The notes beneath the pieces were generated by a model, which was not told the DNA's origin, did not search any database, and saw only the letters and a list, made by a program, of their open reading frames with translations. DNA of 64,000 nucleotides from Sipunculus nudus. Lineage: Eukaryota > Annelida > Sipuncula > Golfingiida > Sipunculidae. Location: NCBI GenBank assembly GCA_026874595.1, contig CM049315.1:40312164-40376163 (forward strand), written 5' to 3'. This document shows positions 38,183 to 48,087 of the stretch, in pieces. The position numbers and the translations under genes were made by a program. Within the stretch, counting starts at the first letter, position 1; each line of letters opens with the position of its first letter.

Positions 38183-40807
38183 TCATCTGGTTAACCGGTG
38201 GCATATCTCGTAGTTTTCTTTTATACAATCAAACATTTTGTCTACCATCCGGTCTGTGGCTATCACGTTTGTACACACAAGAAACCTCGGCAGTGATCTC
38301 AATCCAGTCAGAGGGAACAGTTTCTTGTGCGTATGTTCTGCCAGTACCCACATGTTGTGCCAGTCGTTGTCATCAAGCAGGTCTTCTGGGATATTTTCGT
38401 TGAAAGCCGAGCAGACGATTGATTCTGTGTCTATAACGTGCCTACCCGTTGATGCGGCGATCACTCCGCATGTTCCGATCACTTGGGCTGCGTATGGGTG
38501 CAGCGGGTTGAGTATCACCCTGCTCCTAGTGCCGTTTGGCGCTTTGAGTGATGCTTCCGTGTCCTTCAGTGATGTGACGGGGGAAACCTCTGTTTGAGAC
38601 TTTCGTTTGTCCGGCAGTAAGAACGGCCCTTCCACTGACGGGGCTGTGATCGTGTGATGTAGACTGCACACCAGGTGACGTTCTGTGTCCCCGCAGTCCG
38701 TCCCCACGTTTTCGACCGTGTAGTCTAACACGTACGTGGACGTTGAGCCTCTGTGTATGTTCAAAAACAAGTAATGATACGCAAAGGGGTGTTGGCGTAC
38801 CGATAGTTGCGGCGTTTCCTTAATGAGCGCTTGCAAGCCATCTATCGACTCGTCCGTCGCACGGCAGAGGTCTGCGTCGATCTCAACGTACACGTTCCTT
38901 TCGGCGAACGGTTTCTTACGGCCTCGTTCTTCTTTACACAAGCGTGAAAAGGCCGGCAGCCGGTCCAGACCGACGTGGCTGAAGGACTTGTCAAACGCCT
39001 TCAGGTTGTATCCCTTCACGTGTGTTAGACCGCTCATGTTTGACCAATCTTTTGTTGCACTGAAATGGCACTTCACCTCGATGAACCCTGTCATGTCTTC
39101 AAACACAGCATCAGGTGAAACGCCGAGCATGGGGTACTTCTCCTGGTCAGGGTGCAAGACCAGGCCCGTGCTCTTAAGCTGCCCGAAGCCGATCACGTCA
39201 CGCAGTACGTCGATCACGATCGGTTCGAAAAGCAAACCGTGTGCCATAGGGTTCGTCGCTGCTGCGGCTGAGGACCGTGCAGCTTCACAGACGCTTTCGG
39301 GTGTTTTCCATAGTTTGTAAAAACTATTGAGCATGACAGATTGTGACTTACATATGAACCTTTGCATGTGCGATGCTGTGACGCGCCCCAACCTCCAGTA
39401 CCACCAGTACCAGTTCGATGTCTGGCCTGTTGTGAGCATGGCAAGGCTGCCCAGAGCGCCCTTCAAAAGAGCTTGTGCTTCTTCTGTGGGAACATCTGTC
39501 TCAAGTGTGGCAGCGTCTGTGGCGGACAGCGTCTGCTTGAGGTCAGCGGTGGTAGCCATCGAGAGCGTATTGCAGAGGCGTCGCCATTCTTCAGCGTGAG
39601 GATTTGAGTGGAACCGGGGGTCGCATGGTTCTCGCACGCTGTGCCGACACTTTTCTGTCCACACATCCTGTGTTTGACACCTGCATCCCGGAGCTGTGAC
39701 GTGAGCATCACTGGGACTGCCGCCATCGATACATCGACGGATGTCTCTGTAGGTCGTCTTGTCCACGCGGCACCTGGAGCACGGCTGGAGACACCCGCTG
39801 ACAATGACAGATGCCTGCTGCACACTGAGCGCGGCATCAGCTTGTGTGGCCTTCACCCGGTAGAATTCACGGCATGTTGCTGCGGTTCTGTAGACGCGTC
39901 TTGTGTCCTGCCATTGCGGCCAAAACAGGTAATCGGCGTTTCGATGTCTTTCCTCGGAACTTGAAACTGACAGCCAGCACGCCCGAGGGCGGTAGACAGC
40001 AAACCCCACATGTTCCGTCTCGTTGTTTAACGAATGGTGCAGCAAACCCACTATTATGACACCTAAGGCCCACAGGTCTGCATTCTTGCCCACATCGGGT
40101 GTGAGGTGGGGGCGCAGCCGTGAAAAAAGCTCTGGAGCTCGGGATGTCCAATAGATGGTCGGGTCCCACAGACGTTTGCTGAACGGGCAGACGTGGTTGG
40201 GCATCAGGTCCTCTTGTGGACATGCGGCGTTACCGAAATCGATTATTTTGACATCGGGTGGCATGCACCATTTTTTTTTCAACATAACGTTCTTGGCAGA
40301 CAGATCAAAATGGAAAACCCCCAGATCGTGCAGGTGCAGAACACCTTCGGACGCTTTAGACGCGACCGTCCAAGCCAGGTCGTCGTCGTACAGGCACGAA
40401 TGCATGAACGTGTGCAACGTCATATCCATGCGTTGGGACACCAACAGCTCGGTTATCGGCGACACTTCTGATCCAATGCGATAGGCCTTCCCTGTCAAAG
40501 CCTCCACCACGTCCGCGAACAGTTTGTGTTTACGCGCGTTTTCTTGCAACAAAACGAGGTCTTCATTGACACCTTTCGCCTTCAAATGTTCCATAATGTT
40601 TAACTCGTGTTTTGCGTGTTTCGTTTGGCATATTTTAAACACGTGGTCCGTGTCCGTATGTAAGTACACGTGCCCGTATGTACCACTGCCTATACGCTCT
40701 AAGCCCCGTCGTTTTAGTTCTTCAGGTTTCAATAGCTCTACTTTTCGATGAGGGTTAATTGGCGTGTCACCGAGATCCGACATGGTTTCTCTGCACAAGA
40801 GGTCCAT
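38183..40807 (-). CDS. protein kinase fused to YqaJ-type alkaline exonuclease
   Basis: The 874-residue protein is two enzymes in one frame. The kinase half (about 35-270) has a glycine loop IGSGTYGHV (39-47), a VFK lysine (Lys58), a catalytic loop HFDLSAKN (Asp168, Asn173) and the magnesium motif DFG (Asp190). The nuclease half (about 465-740) has the PD-(D/E)xK pattern of lambda-exonuclease/YqaJ proteins: Glu528 in LLFEPI, Asp566 in GVSPDAV, and Glu577/Lys579 in FIEVKC. A Cys-rich linker lies at about 340-395. In herpes simplex virus the kinase (UL13) and alkaline nuclease (UL12) are adjacent, same-strand genes transcribed in this same order, so a fusion of the two is a fair reading. No internal stop is seen. 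The ATG at 40783 is an alternative start. Confidence 0.85.
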   Translation of the reverse strand: MDLLCRETMSDLGDTPINPHRKVELLKPEELKRRGLERIGSGTYGHVYLHTDTDHVFKICQTKHAKHELNIMEHLKAKGVNEDLVLLQENARKHKLFADVVEALTGKAYRIGSEVSPITELLVSQRMDMTLHTFMHSCLYDDDLAWTVASKASEGVLHLHDLGVFHFDLSAKNVMLKKKWCMPPDVKIIDFGNAACPQEDLMPNHVCPFSKRLWDPTIYWTSRAPELFSRLRPHLTPDVGKNADLWALGVIIVGLLHHSLNNETEHVGFAVYRPRACWLSVSSSEERHRNADYLFWPQWQDTRRVYRTAATCREFYRVKATQADAALSVQQASVIVSGCLQPCSRCRVDKTTYRDIRRCIDGGSPSDAHVTAPGCRCQTQDVWTEKCRHSVREPCDPRFHSNPHAEEWRRLCNTLSMATTADLKQTLSATDAATLETDVPTEEAQALLKGALGSLAMLTTGQTSNWYWWYWRLGRVTASHMQRFICKSQSVMLNSFYKLWKTPESVCEAARSSAAAATNPMAHGLLFEPIVIDVLRDVIGFGQLKSTGLVLHPDQEKYPMLGVSPDAVFEDMTGFIEVKCHFSATKDWSNMSGLTHVKGYNLKAFDKSFSHVGLDRLPAFSRLCKEERGRKKPFAERNVYVEIDADLCRATDESIDGLQALIKETPQLSVRQHPFAYHYLFLNIHRGSTSTYVLDYTVENVGTDCGDTERHLVCSLHHTITAPSVEGPFLLPDKRKSQTEVSPVTSLKDTEASLKAPNGTRSRVILNPLHPYAAQVIGTCGVIAASTGRHVIDTESIVCSAFNENIPEDLLDDNDWHNMWVLAEHTHKKLFPLTGLRSLPRFLVCTNVIATDRMVDKMFDCIKENYEICHRLTR

Positions 40808-40984
40808 GATCTATAAGATCACGGGTTCGGATTTGTCGTATGCAAGGAACACCGGCCCTCTCTTCGTGCTCCCTTGAGAATGTGTTCCTGAATGGTACAT
40901 GACCCGTATGTTATCGGTATATATTTATATATGGAATGTGGTTTTTTATATATATCATGACGTACCGCGGGTCACATGATGCAT
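40808..40984 (-). promoter_or_regulatory. AT-rich promoter region of the kinase-nuclease gene
   Basis: At about 40917-40936 and 40947-40959 are stretches such as tatatatttatatat that read on the minus strand as TATATAAATA-type TATA boxes, about 110-150 bases before the ATG at 40807. The stop codon of the next gene upstream (40985) is just beyond, so the promoter fits in 177 bases. Confidence 0.45.
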
Positions 40985-42088
40985 TCAGGAGCGCTGTACA
41001 GCAGGCAATGATGCGCATGCGTGATGTTTTTTCACTGCTCTTTGCGGCTGTGTAATCTGGCCACTGGGGTCGCATACATCAGATGCTCCGGGAGATTCTT
41101 GCGAACACATGCGGCTTGTTTGTACATCTGGCGCGCACAGGTTCATACGACTGCTCGGCAGCGGGACCGCACCTTTTAGATTAGCATCTAGCATCGTGTT
41201 CACAGCTTCTTCCTGTGCCTCTGCCCAAAACTGATGGCTCATTATATCGCGGGCTGCACTGACTGCACGTTCAGCATCCGGAACAACGTCCCCGCTTGCG
41301 TCACCTTCAGAGCTGTATAAAGCTTTTGCCAGGTCCACACAGACTTTCGTTGCTTCGTCACGTTTAGCCATCTTTGCTTTGTTAATGAACAACAGGTAGG
41401 AACTGACAACAGTCTTCAACATGTTGGACTGACGGTCGGACGCTTTTTTAGAGTGCCTTTTCACATCAGCCAGAAGCACCTCGGCTGATCTCAGTTCTCG
41501 CTTAGCCGCGCTCCAGTTGGCCTCGTCGTCTTGGTGGTCCTTCGTCCCGGGCCACGTTTCTGCAGCTGCCCCTGGAGGACAGTCCGTGGTTGCAGCAGAT
41601 ACTCCTTCGCGTACAAAGTGCCGGCGGTTTGCCTCAAGTATTTCCCAGCTTTCACGTTGGACAAGGTCCCGCAAGGTTGTGACACGCCTTTCCAATGCCC
41701 TGATCATATCGTCTATATTCCGTTTGTTGTTTTCGCACTCTGTCAGTCCGTAAACCGCGGCGTCGACGAAATTCTTGCTGAGAGGGTTGCACTCGTCGAC
41801 CTCCCGTGATACATCGTCCAGGTGTAAGAGCTGCTTGAACATATCAACTTGAGCCCCGTGGCGCTCCTTGTCTCTGGCTGAGAGGTCCGAATCACCGCCT
41901 GACACGCGGTCGGCTGCGGCGTCCTTTTCACGCTCCCTGTTCACACTGTCTGCGAGTTCCAGAAAGCCGTCAACACCCAACGAGTAAAGACTTTCGAGCC
42001 ATGGGTCCGCATCCCCTCCCGGGTGCCTGTTCCGGACCATAAGGTCGAATGTGAAACTATCAAACCTACCCTGGACACTTTCTCCCAT
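40985..42088 (-). CDS. coiled-coil protein, ~367 aa
   Basis: ATG at 42088 (MGES...) leaves 24 bases to the ATG of the divergent primase gene; an upstream ATG at 42199 would overlap that gene by 87 bases. The product is strongly charged and helical, with likely coiled coil at about 130-170 (around ALERRVTTLRDLVQ) and 205-250. There is no membrane segment or catalytic motif. Tegument or replication-associated scaffolds of herpesviruses can look like this, but no family is recognised. Confidence 0.65.
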   Translation of the reverse strand: MGESVQGRFDSFTFDLMVRNRHPGGDADPWLESLYSLGVDGFLELADSVNREREKDAAADRVSGGDSDLSARDKERHGAQVDMFKQLLHLDDVSREVDECNPLSKNFVDAAVYGLTECENNKRNIDDMIRALERRVTTLRDLVQRESWEILEANRRHFVREGVSAATTDCPPGAAAETWPGTKDHQDDEANWSAAKRELRSAEVLLADVKRHSKKASDRQSNMLKTVVSSYLLFINKAKMAKRDEATKVCVDLAKALYSSEGDASGDVVPDAERAVSAARDIMSHQFWAEAQEEAVNTMLDANLKGAVPLPSSRMNLCAPDVQTSRMCSQESPGASDVCDPSGQITQPQRAVKKHHACASLPAVQRS

Positions 42089-42112
42089 CGCAACAACGAA
42101 GCGCAGTGGAAA

Positions 42113-45100
42113 ATGGCACAGCTGAAGCACCCCTGCCAGCAACTGTTTCCACGCTGGCATCCTGACTGTGAACTCACCGTATGGGTGAAACCTGCCCATT
42201 ACGCCAAACTGACAGATCTTCTAATAAGTACGGTGTACCCGGACGTGTACGACGGCATTTCAGAAGGCGAAGGACAAGGGCCGGAACACGTGTGGACGAG
42301 GTCATGCGTGAGCCCGCCGCAGTGGCGCGCACTCTTACTCTTTGACCACTTAGCTGCGGAAAATACATACCTGTCATCAAACGGAGACATGGGAAAAGGG
42401 GGAACGCGTGGGGAATCACGTGCGTGCAATAGTTTGTCTCCTGCCCGTCCCGTGAACGTCGTCTTCGCCATTTTGACAAACAAACATGAGATCCCACGGG
42501 GGCAGACCGCTACAGCTGCATGCACCGTAACACTGCTTCCCGTTTTAGTTCTACGTAATGTACCTAGAACTTTTATCGTTGGCAATTCACTTTATCCGTC
42601 TGACGAGATCCGCCGGTGGGTGTGCAAGGCAAGTTCCGTCCACTTCGTGTTAAAGCACGTGTCGCGCTTTTACCTGCCGCCGGCCCTTTCCGGTGCGGCC
42701 TCGCAATGCCCCACTGACACACACGTGTACGAAACCCTCTGTAAGCGGTTGTACATTGACCGTGTGTGGGATGTCCAGCACAGGGCGTCCATCGACACGG
42801 ATTCATCCTTTGCCTCGTTAATCACACACAGGGATATCACCCACGTGTCTGTCGTTGCGCTTCTACAACTGCACGTGTTCTCCATGCGACCTCTACAAAA
42901 AGCAGACGGGGCGGGCAGCATGTCTGTCAACGTGAAGTTGTGGGCGATGTGGTCAGACTGGCTGGAAGGGCAAGGCGTGAAAGCCCACAACCCCTTCGAC
43001 ATGCATCCCTGTCTGACTGAACGGTCCTTGGAAGACGGATCCCTGCACGGCCTCTCTTCTTCGAACGCCTACGGGTACGAGGGGCTCGTCCATTTTGTGG
43101 AGTTTGTGCGGTGGTGGTACGGATTCAACACGCATGTAGAAATGTGCCAGCACCAAACGATCTCGGCCGTGATTGCAAACATTTCGTGGATGAGGATCCA
43201 CGTGGCCACCGTGGTGCGTAAGATCATGGAAGCATTCGGACAAAGCCCCATCTACACACGGCCGCCAGTGCACCCCATGTGCCCCGCGATTTGGACACTG
43301 GCCGTCTCGGACAATTGCCGACAGTGCAAACGGCAGGCGGAATATGAAATTCGTTTGCAGCTTGATAAGGTGATGCCACTGTTGGAGCGGTGCAAGCTGG
43401 GACGGTACATGCGGGATGTGCTATGCGCTGTGTTCTCAGACACACCCCTTGACGTAGCTCAGGCTAAGCTAAAACGTTACGACCCGGCCGTCGTGCACTG
43501 GGGGTTGGATTCTGTCGGCGGTCACGACAGCAGTGTAACGCGCACCACAGCCTTGTCCATCAAGAACCAACACGCTCTAAAACAGCTGGCTGTTTCAAAT
43601 TGGAACGCTGTTTACAGAAATGTGACAGATGTCCCGTCTCCACATTTTTCGAGACTTGCGGATTGTGTTACATTTGTGTCCCAACATGCATTACAGCAAG
43701 GGAGCGACGGCGGTCGGTTCAGGAACTACGCCCGTTTTCTCCCAGCGTTGTCGCGCCCCGTCAAGACGTCGGGAGGTTTCGTCCCAGTCTGCACCGACCG
43801 CCGGTTATGGAGGGCTTCCAAGGATTACGCTGGGATTACCGCACGGGTGAAGGCAGCTCTCGCGGAAGTGGAGAGGAGACGCGTCAGTGGAATGCCAAGC
43901 GACACAGGCGCGGAAGCCCGTGTCCAGTACGCGATGTCTGTCGCACGGGCTTATCCTGGACTGCATGTGTGTGATGTACTGTCTTACCTTTACCACATGG
44001 ACATGAAACAGGCCTTGTGCGTGGTTGGGCGATCCGATTACGACACCGTGCGCCTGAACGAGTTAGGAGGATCTTTGCACGTGAAAGTGGACCCCGTACT
44101 GAGTTTGTTTTCCGTCATGTTCGACGTAGACATGACATACAGGACTCAATATGACGCTCCAACCCTGTCAGAAGTGTACGCTATTGCGAGGGCTTTGTAC
44201 ACATCCGTCATGGGTCTCGTGGGGTCTGTGCGTGTGGCACTGGGACCAGAGAAAACGGACACAGAATCTGCAGCCGCTTCCGTTTTGACGAAGGGCGCCC
44301 ATGGAAAATCCGAACTTGAATCGTACATGGCCACACACCCAGACATACTTGGAAGCAGGTTGTTCGTATACATGTCAAACTCGCTGCCCCCGTGTTGCGC
44401 CGTGTACGATGAAAACCCTTCGCAGGTACCAAGCCGTGCAAACATGAGACCGTTGGATGACAACCGTCGCGTGAGCGCAGACGAAGATAACCTGCTGCGC
44501 ACTCTCACCGAACTGCAGCGGACACGGTCGCTCAGGGTGGTCGTGCAGCTCCCGCCTAACGTTTGTTTCGAATCAGCCGAAGCTTTCCTCTCGTATCAAG
44601 ACATGCTTTTTGGATTTTTGAGGGCCGATGAGAGTTTGCGGCCGTTGGTCCACAGGTTGGGGAAAGAGGCTAACTTAGAACGGTTTATAGACATGGCCGT
44701 CTTCAGGGGCCAGTGCCGTATGCCACATTCCGGTAAAGCCGACGGTAGTCAACCGTTCGACCCCCTGACAGTGGTACCGACCCTGTGCCACGGTTCCGAC
44801 CCGGATGTCATGCGCGAAACGTGCCTGCGCAACCACTTGGACCCAACTGTTGGACTGATGCACAAGGACCCGTTTCCGGCTATGCACTCGAACGAACACC
44901 TGAAAAGAGGTCTGGTGATCAAGCAGCGTGGACGCTCGGGTTTGTCTGTGTCGTCATTTTTACGCAACTGCCCAACAAACGGCCCGGATGCCCCTGTACA
45001 TGCAGTGGACCAAATGGCTATGCGGGTGGTTGAAAGCACGCGCGAGCAGGACAAGTTTTCTCGCTGTGCCCAATTAATTTTGTGCCACTGGGGAACAAAC

Positions 45101-45802
45101 CACCCTCGGCTCCTGCATGCAACTCCCGCCGACTTGTCTCTTTGTACGGGTGACTCCCTTTTGAAAGCGTTAAACATTGTCGTGAAGCCCTGCATGCTGG
45201 AAGCACTTCTGACAGGTCCTCAATTGCCAGCCGCTTCAACCTTACCGACCGACAAACGTCCGCGGCCCTTGTTTCAGATCGCGGATGAGTTTTTGCGGTT
45301 AGGTTTCATACATGCAAAACGCAGCAGGCATTGGGCAGGTACCAGACAGGAAGCTGAGGTCAGAGCTCACGGTATCTGTGTCGAATTTCAGATATCTCCC
45401 CCGGTGCATGCCGCAAGTAAGCGTAATGACAACAACACGTCCTGGCCAGCGTGTGTGTACTACGACCATACGACACGCTCTGATTGCAGATTGCGTCTCC
45501 GCTGCTCGCTACACCCGACCGCGTCCGTGGATGGCCTTGAGACGTATTTGCGCCAAAAAGGTTTCAATCTGGACGAAGGTGAACCGGTTGACACGTGCTC
45601 AGAAGAGGGTGACATGTCAGGGGACGATTACGTGTCACAGGACTCGCAAGACGCTGAGGACCTTAAACGGTACTGTCGCCGTCGCCCTACCAAAGGTGAG
45701 CAATTATTAGATGCTCCCTTGAGGTTTAGCCTTGTCTACTATTGTTTCCATAACCGGTGCAGTGGCGGATGGCGTGCGATTACAAGGTTTAGTGTAAATT
45801 AA
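42113..45802 (+). CDS. herpesvirus UL52-like DNA primase
   Basis: From the ATG at 42113 (gaaaATGG) the protein has 1229 residues. A DxD metal-binding motif, FDVDMTY, lies at 670-676 (Asp671, Asp673) within a hydrophobic setting, close to where HSV-1 UL52 has its catalytic DxD (residues 628-630 of 1058). Near the C-terminus are Cys1125/Cys1131 with His1134 and, after an acidic insert, Cys1211-x4-Cys1216. This fits the CHCC zinc motif at the end of UL52 proteins, with a longer spacer. The frame opens at 42023 with an earlier ATG inside the neighbouring gene, which is less likely as start. The role would be RNA primer synthesis in a helicase-primase complex. A plus-strand ATTAAA is at 45902. Confidence 0.6.
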   Translation: MAQLKHPCQQLFPRWHPDCELTVWVKPAHYAKLTDLLISTVYPDVYDGISEGEGQGPEHVWTRSCVSPPQWRALLLFDHLAAENTYLSSNGDMGKGGTRGESRACNSLSPARPVNVVFAILTNKHEIPRGQTATAACTVTLLPVLVLRNVPRTFIVGNSLYPSDEIRRWVCKASSVHFVLKHVSRFYLPPALSGAASQCPTDTHVYETLCKRLYIDRVWDVQHRASIDTDSSFASLITHRDITHVSVVALLQLHVFSMRPLQKADGAGSMSVNVKLWAMWSDWLEGQGVKAHNPFDMHPCLTERSLEDGSLHGLSSSNAYGYEGLVHFVEFVRWWYGFNTHVEMCQHQTISAVIANISWMRIHVATVVRKIMEAFGQSPIYTRPPVHPMCPAIWTLAVSDNCRQCKRQAEYEIRLQLDKVMPLLERCKLGRYMRDVLCAVFSDTPLDVAQAKLKRYDPAVVHWGLDSVGGHDSSVTRTTALSIKNQHALKQLAVSNWNAVYRNVTDVPSPHFSRLADCVTFVSQHALQQGSDGGRFRNYARFLPALSRPVKTSGGFVPVCTDRRLWRASKDYAGITARVKAALAEVERRRVSGMPSDTGAEARVQYAMSVARAYPGLHVCDVLSYLYHMDMKQALCVVGRSDYDTVRLNELGGSLHVKVDPVLSLFSVMFDVDMTYRTQYDAPTLSEVYAIARALYTSVMGLVGSVRVALGPEKTDTESAAASVLTKGAHGKSELESYMATHPDILGSRLFVYMSNSLPPCCAVYDENPSQVPSRANMRPLDDNRRVSADEDNLLRTLTELQRTRSLRVVVQLPPNVCFESAEAFLSYQDMLFGFLRADESLRPLVHRLGKEANLERFIDMAVFRGQCRMPHSGKADGSQPFDPLTVVPTLCHGSDPDVMRETCLRNHLDPTVGLMHKDPFPAMHSNEHLKRGLVIKQRGRSGLSVSSFLRNCPTNGPDAPVHAVDQMAMRVVESTREQDKFSRCAQLILCHWGTNHPRLLHATPADLSLCTGDSLLKALNIVVKPCMLEALLTGPQLPAASTLPTDKRPRPLFQIADEFLRLGFIHAKRSRHWAGTRQEAEVRAHGICVEFQISPPVHAASKRNDNNTSWPACVYYDHTTRSDCRLRLRCSLHPTASVDGLETYLRQKGFNLDEGEPVDTCSEEGDMSGDDYVSQDSQDAEDLKRYCRRRPTKGEQLLDAPLRFSLVYYCFHNRCSGGWRAITRFSVN

Positions 45803-46050
45803 CGGTGATAAACGGATTACGGGGGGGGGGGGGGTGGGGTGGAGAAAGGGGTTATCAAGATGCATATGCGGGCACGGTTTGTATTACATACATGAGTTAT
45901 TATTAAAGTTTCTTGATCGATCTATTTCGGAAGTGTTCTTGTGATGAGTGGGCAGATGTCTATATATGGTACGTTTGTTGTTATGTGTTTCGTTGTATAC
46001 ATAATACCAGGATACTCGCGCTGCATGTTTCGGGGACAAGCGTGACATCC
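45803..46050 (+). promoter_or_regulatory. gene end with G-run, poly(A) signal and downstream TATA box
   Basis: Right after the primase stop a run of about 14 G is followed by TGGGGTGG (about 45820-45842). ATTAAA at 45902-45907 is the likely poly(A) signal. tatatat at 45961-45967 lies about 85 bases before the ATG at 46051 and is the likely TATA box of the next gene. Confidence 0.5.
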
Positions 46051-48021
46051 ATGGCGTGTCATGAAACGAACAGCACGACACAAAAACGTGAGAGCTGTTT
46101 TCAAGAAGGACTAAAAGACGGATTGCATGCGTCCCCAGCCGAGATACTAACCAGCCACCGGTGGAAAAGATATCGTGAGCGATACGGCGATTTTGATGGG
46201 CCCTTACTCGCTTCACAGTACGTAGGTGCTATAAGAGGAAGCCAGGTGTGCGCTGTTTGTGCGTTTAATGCACGTGCTGCACGTGATGAACAGTTTTGTG
46301 AGTGGGTGGAAGGTTTTGCTAACGCCATGCAGTTTAAACCTTTCTTTTCTAGCCTGACCACGTCCCTCGTCATTCTTTACTGGCGCCGCGTACACGCAGC
46401 TCTGACACGGCTCGAAGCACGGCCCGCCGCTGATCCCGATGATATTTCGAACGCGTTAGACGAAGAAGTGTTGAATTCAATCACACCCGAAGTATTTCAT
46501 GTGCACTTCATCCACAACCGCTGCCAGTTCTCGTCGTTCAATACAGGACACGATAATGCTGGACGTGTGGATGGCAACAGGCCGCTCTTACGCATTGAAA
46601 GGGGGGATATGTGGAGGACGTGGCACGTGCACAATAACAGCCACATTGTAGCTCAGATTTTGCAGTTACACAATGGGTTGGCCCTGTGGCAACGTTCTGC
46701 CAGCCAAGGCTTCCATAACACTCCGGCGAACGACAGGGTAGACACTAGCGCAGACAGTGCGCGTGTTATCGGGCCGTGGGTTGTGACGTCCGGTTTAGAG
46801 TTACCTAGACTACCCACGACCGACGACATCCACCAAGGCGACACGAACGCGAGTGGCAACAGACAACAAACGGACACAGCGGGTTTGCACCCGGAAGAGT
46901 ACGAAGAGGCTCTGTGTGTTAAAGCCGATGCATCGTCGAGGTTCAAAGACATTACCTGCATGATGGCAGACGCGTGCTTTGGCGTGTGTGGGTCAGACAT
47001 GTCAGAATATGTTCGTTCGTTTCAGCGCAGGTGGGACTTCATGTGTGACTTTACACGTGATACAGATACGGTTCAGTGCGAAGAAAACATAACAACCGGA
47101 CATGTTGCACAACGCGCTGCGCGTTCGGGACGTGCCCCTGATTTCTCTCGGTTTCGGCCTTACCCGACAGGAAGGGAACGAAACAACACAGGTAGAGAGA
47201 CAGAAGCGACGAGAACCGTGTCCCCCACGCTTGTACTGCGGGGTTACAGTTCCCACTGCGGTCGTTCTTGGCACCAACCTGACGCATTACTTCAACACGA
47301 AAATAATGCGTTGACGCCTTCTGCTGCTGAGGAAGCGGGGGCCTGTGTTGCGGCAGAACCCTCAGAGGCCGGCATTGCGTACCGCCGGATGGCGGAAACA
47401 CTGGAAGAGGTTCGGTCCGTTGTTCTGCGAACGTCGCAGAGAAGCCGACTCAACCTGTTAAGAGGTAAAAGCAAGTCCTTTTTTCCTGCTGTCACCCCGC
47501 CTGAGGGTGTGGAATGGGCAGTCGATTGGGAACTGGCACCGGAAGACACACCGACAGAGTGCTTGCTGTGCGGCATGTGCGCATTCTACGATTGGTACCG
47601 TGTGATAGAACATATGCTATTGTCGTTAGGCATGGAGAAGGCGTGCGCAATGCAGCCGGTTGCCAACGTTAACACATTCGTCTCTGTGTTAAACACGTTG
47701 CAAAAGCGCTTGTCAGACATGTCTCAACGCGACGTGGATCCACTCGACGGATTCCTATTGAAGGGTTTGAACCCCTCGGTTTTTTACCATCACGCGTTTT
47801 CGTCTCCGCTGTGCGCATTGAACAGGGCACGGATGGGTGTGATGTACGAAAAGGATTCTTCGCTGCCTTGCGGTTCGGCAGTTGTCGCAGCATTAATGTA
47901 CGTCGTGTACGGAAACTTCAACAGTTCTTGTAGGTTTCGCCCCCTGTGGTTGAAACGGTGCATGCAAGTGTTACAGGGACATAAAGTGTACTGTGACCCC
48001 GGCGTGTGCTTGTCCGGTTGA
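46051..48021 (+). CDS. Cys-rich protein, ~656 aa; possible UL32-like packaging protein
   Basis: The TATA box at 45961 favours the ATG at 46051 (MACHE..., tccATGG) over the earlier ATG at 45913. The protein has a CxxC near the N-terminus (Cys67/Cys70), a polar low-complexity centre and a C-terminal globular part opening with CLLCGMC (Cys504, Cys507, Cys510) and containing further Cys. HSV-1 UL32 (596 residues) is also a Cys-rich DNA-packaging protein with conserved CxxC motifs, and its gene is followed on the same strand by UL31. Here the next gene has UL31-like features, so the pair may correspond. This is an inference from layout and Cys pattern only. Confidence 0.65.
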   Translation: MACHETNSTTQKRESCFQEGLKDGLHASPAEILTSHRWKRYRERYGDFDGPLLASQYVGAIRGSQVCAVCAFNARAARDEQFCEWVEGFANAMQFKPFFSSLTTSLVILYWRRVHAALTRLEARPAADPDDISNALDEEVLNSITPEVFHVHFIHNRCQFSSFNTGHDNAGRVDGNRPLLRIERGDMWRTWHVHNNSHIVAQILQLHNGLALWQRSASQGFHNTPANDRVDTSADSARVIGPWVVTSGLELPRLPTTDDIHQGDTNASGNRQQTDTAGLHPEEYEEALCVKADASSRFKDITCMMADACFGVCGSDMSEYVRSFQRRWDFMCDFTRDTDTVQCEENITTGHVAQRAARSGRAPDFSRFRPYPTGRERNNTGRETEATRTVSPTLVLRGYSSHCGRSWHQPDALLQHENNALTPSAAEEAGACVAAEPSEAGIAYRRMAETLEEVRSVVLRTSQRSRLNLLRGKSKSFFPAVTPPEGVEWAVDWELAPEDTPTECLLCGMCAFYDWYRVIEHMLLSLGMEKACAMQPVANVNTFVSVLNTLQKRLSDMSQRDVDPLDGFLLKGLNPSVFYHHAFSSPLCALNRARMGVMYEKDSSLPCGSAVVAALMYVVYGNFNSSCRFRPLWLKRCMQVLQGHKVYCDPGVCLSG

Positions 48022-48087
48022 TTATTAGGACGTGCAACGAGATGAAATACCATCTGTGTATTCGCGGGAGTATAGCACACATTGGTC

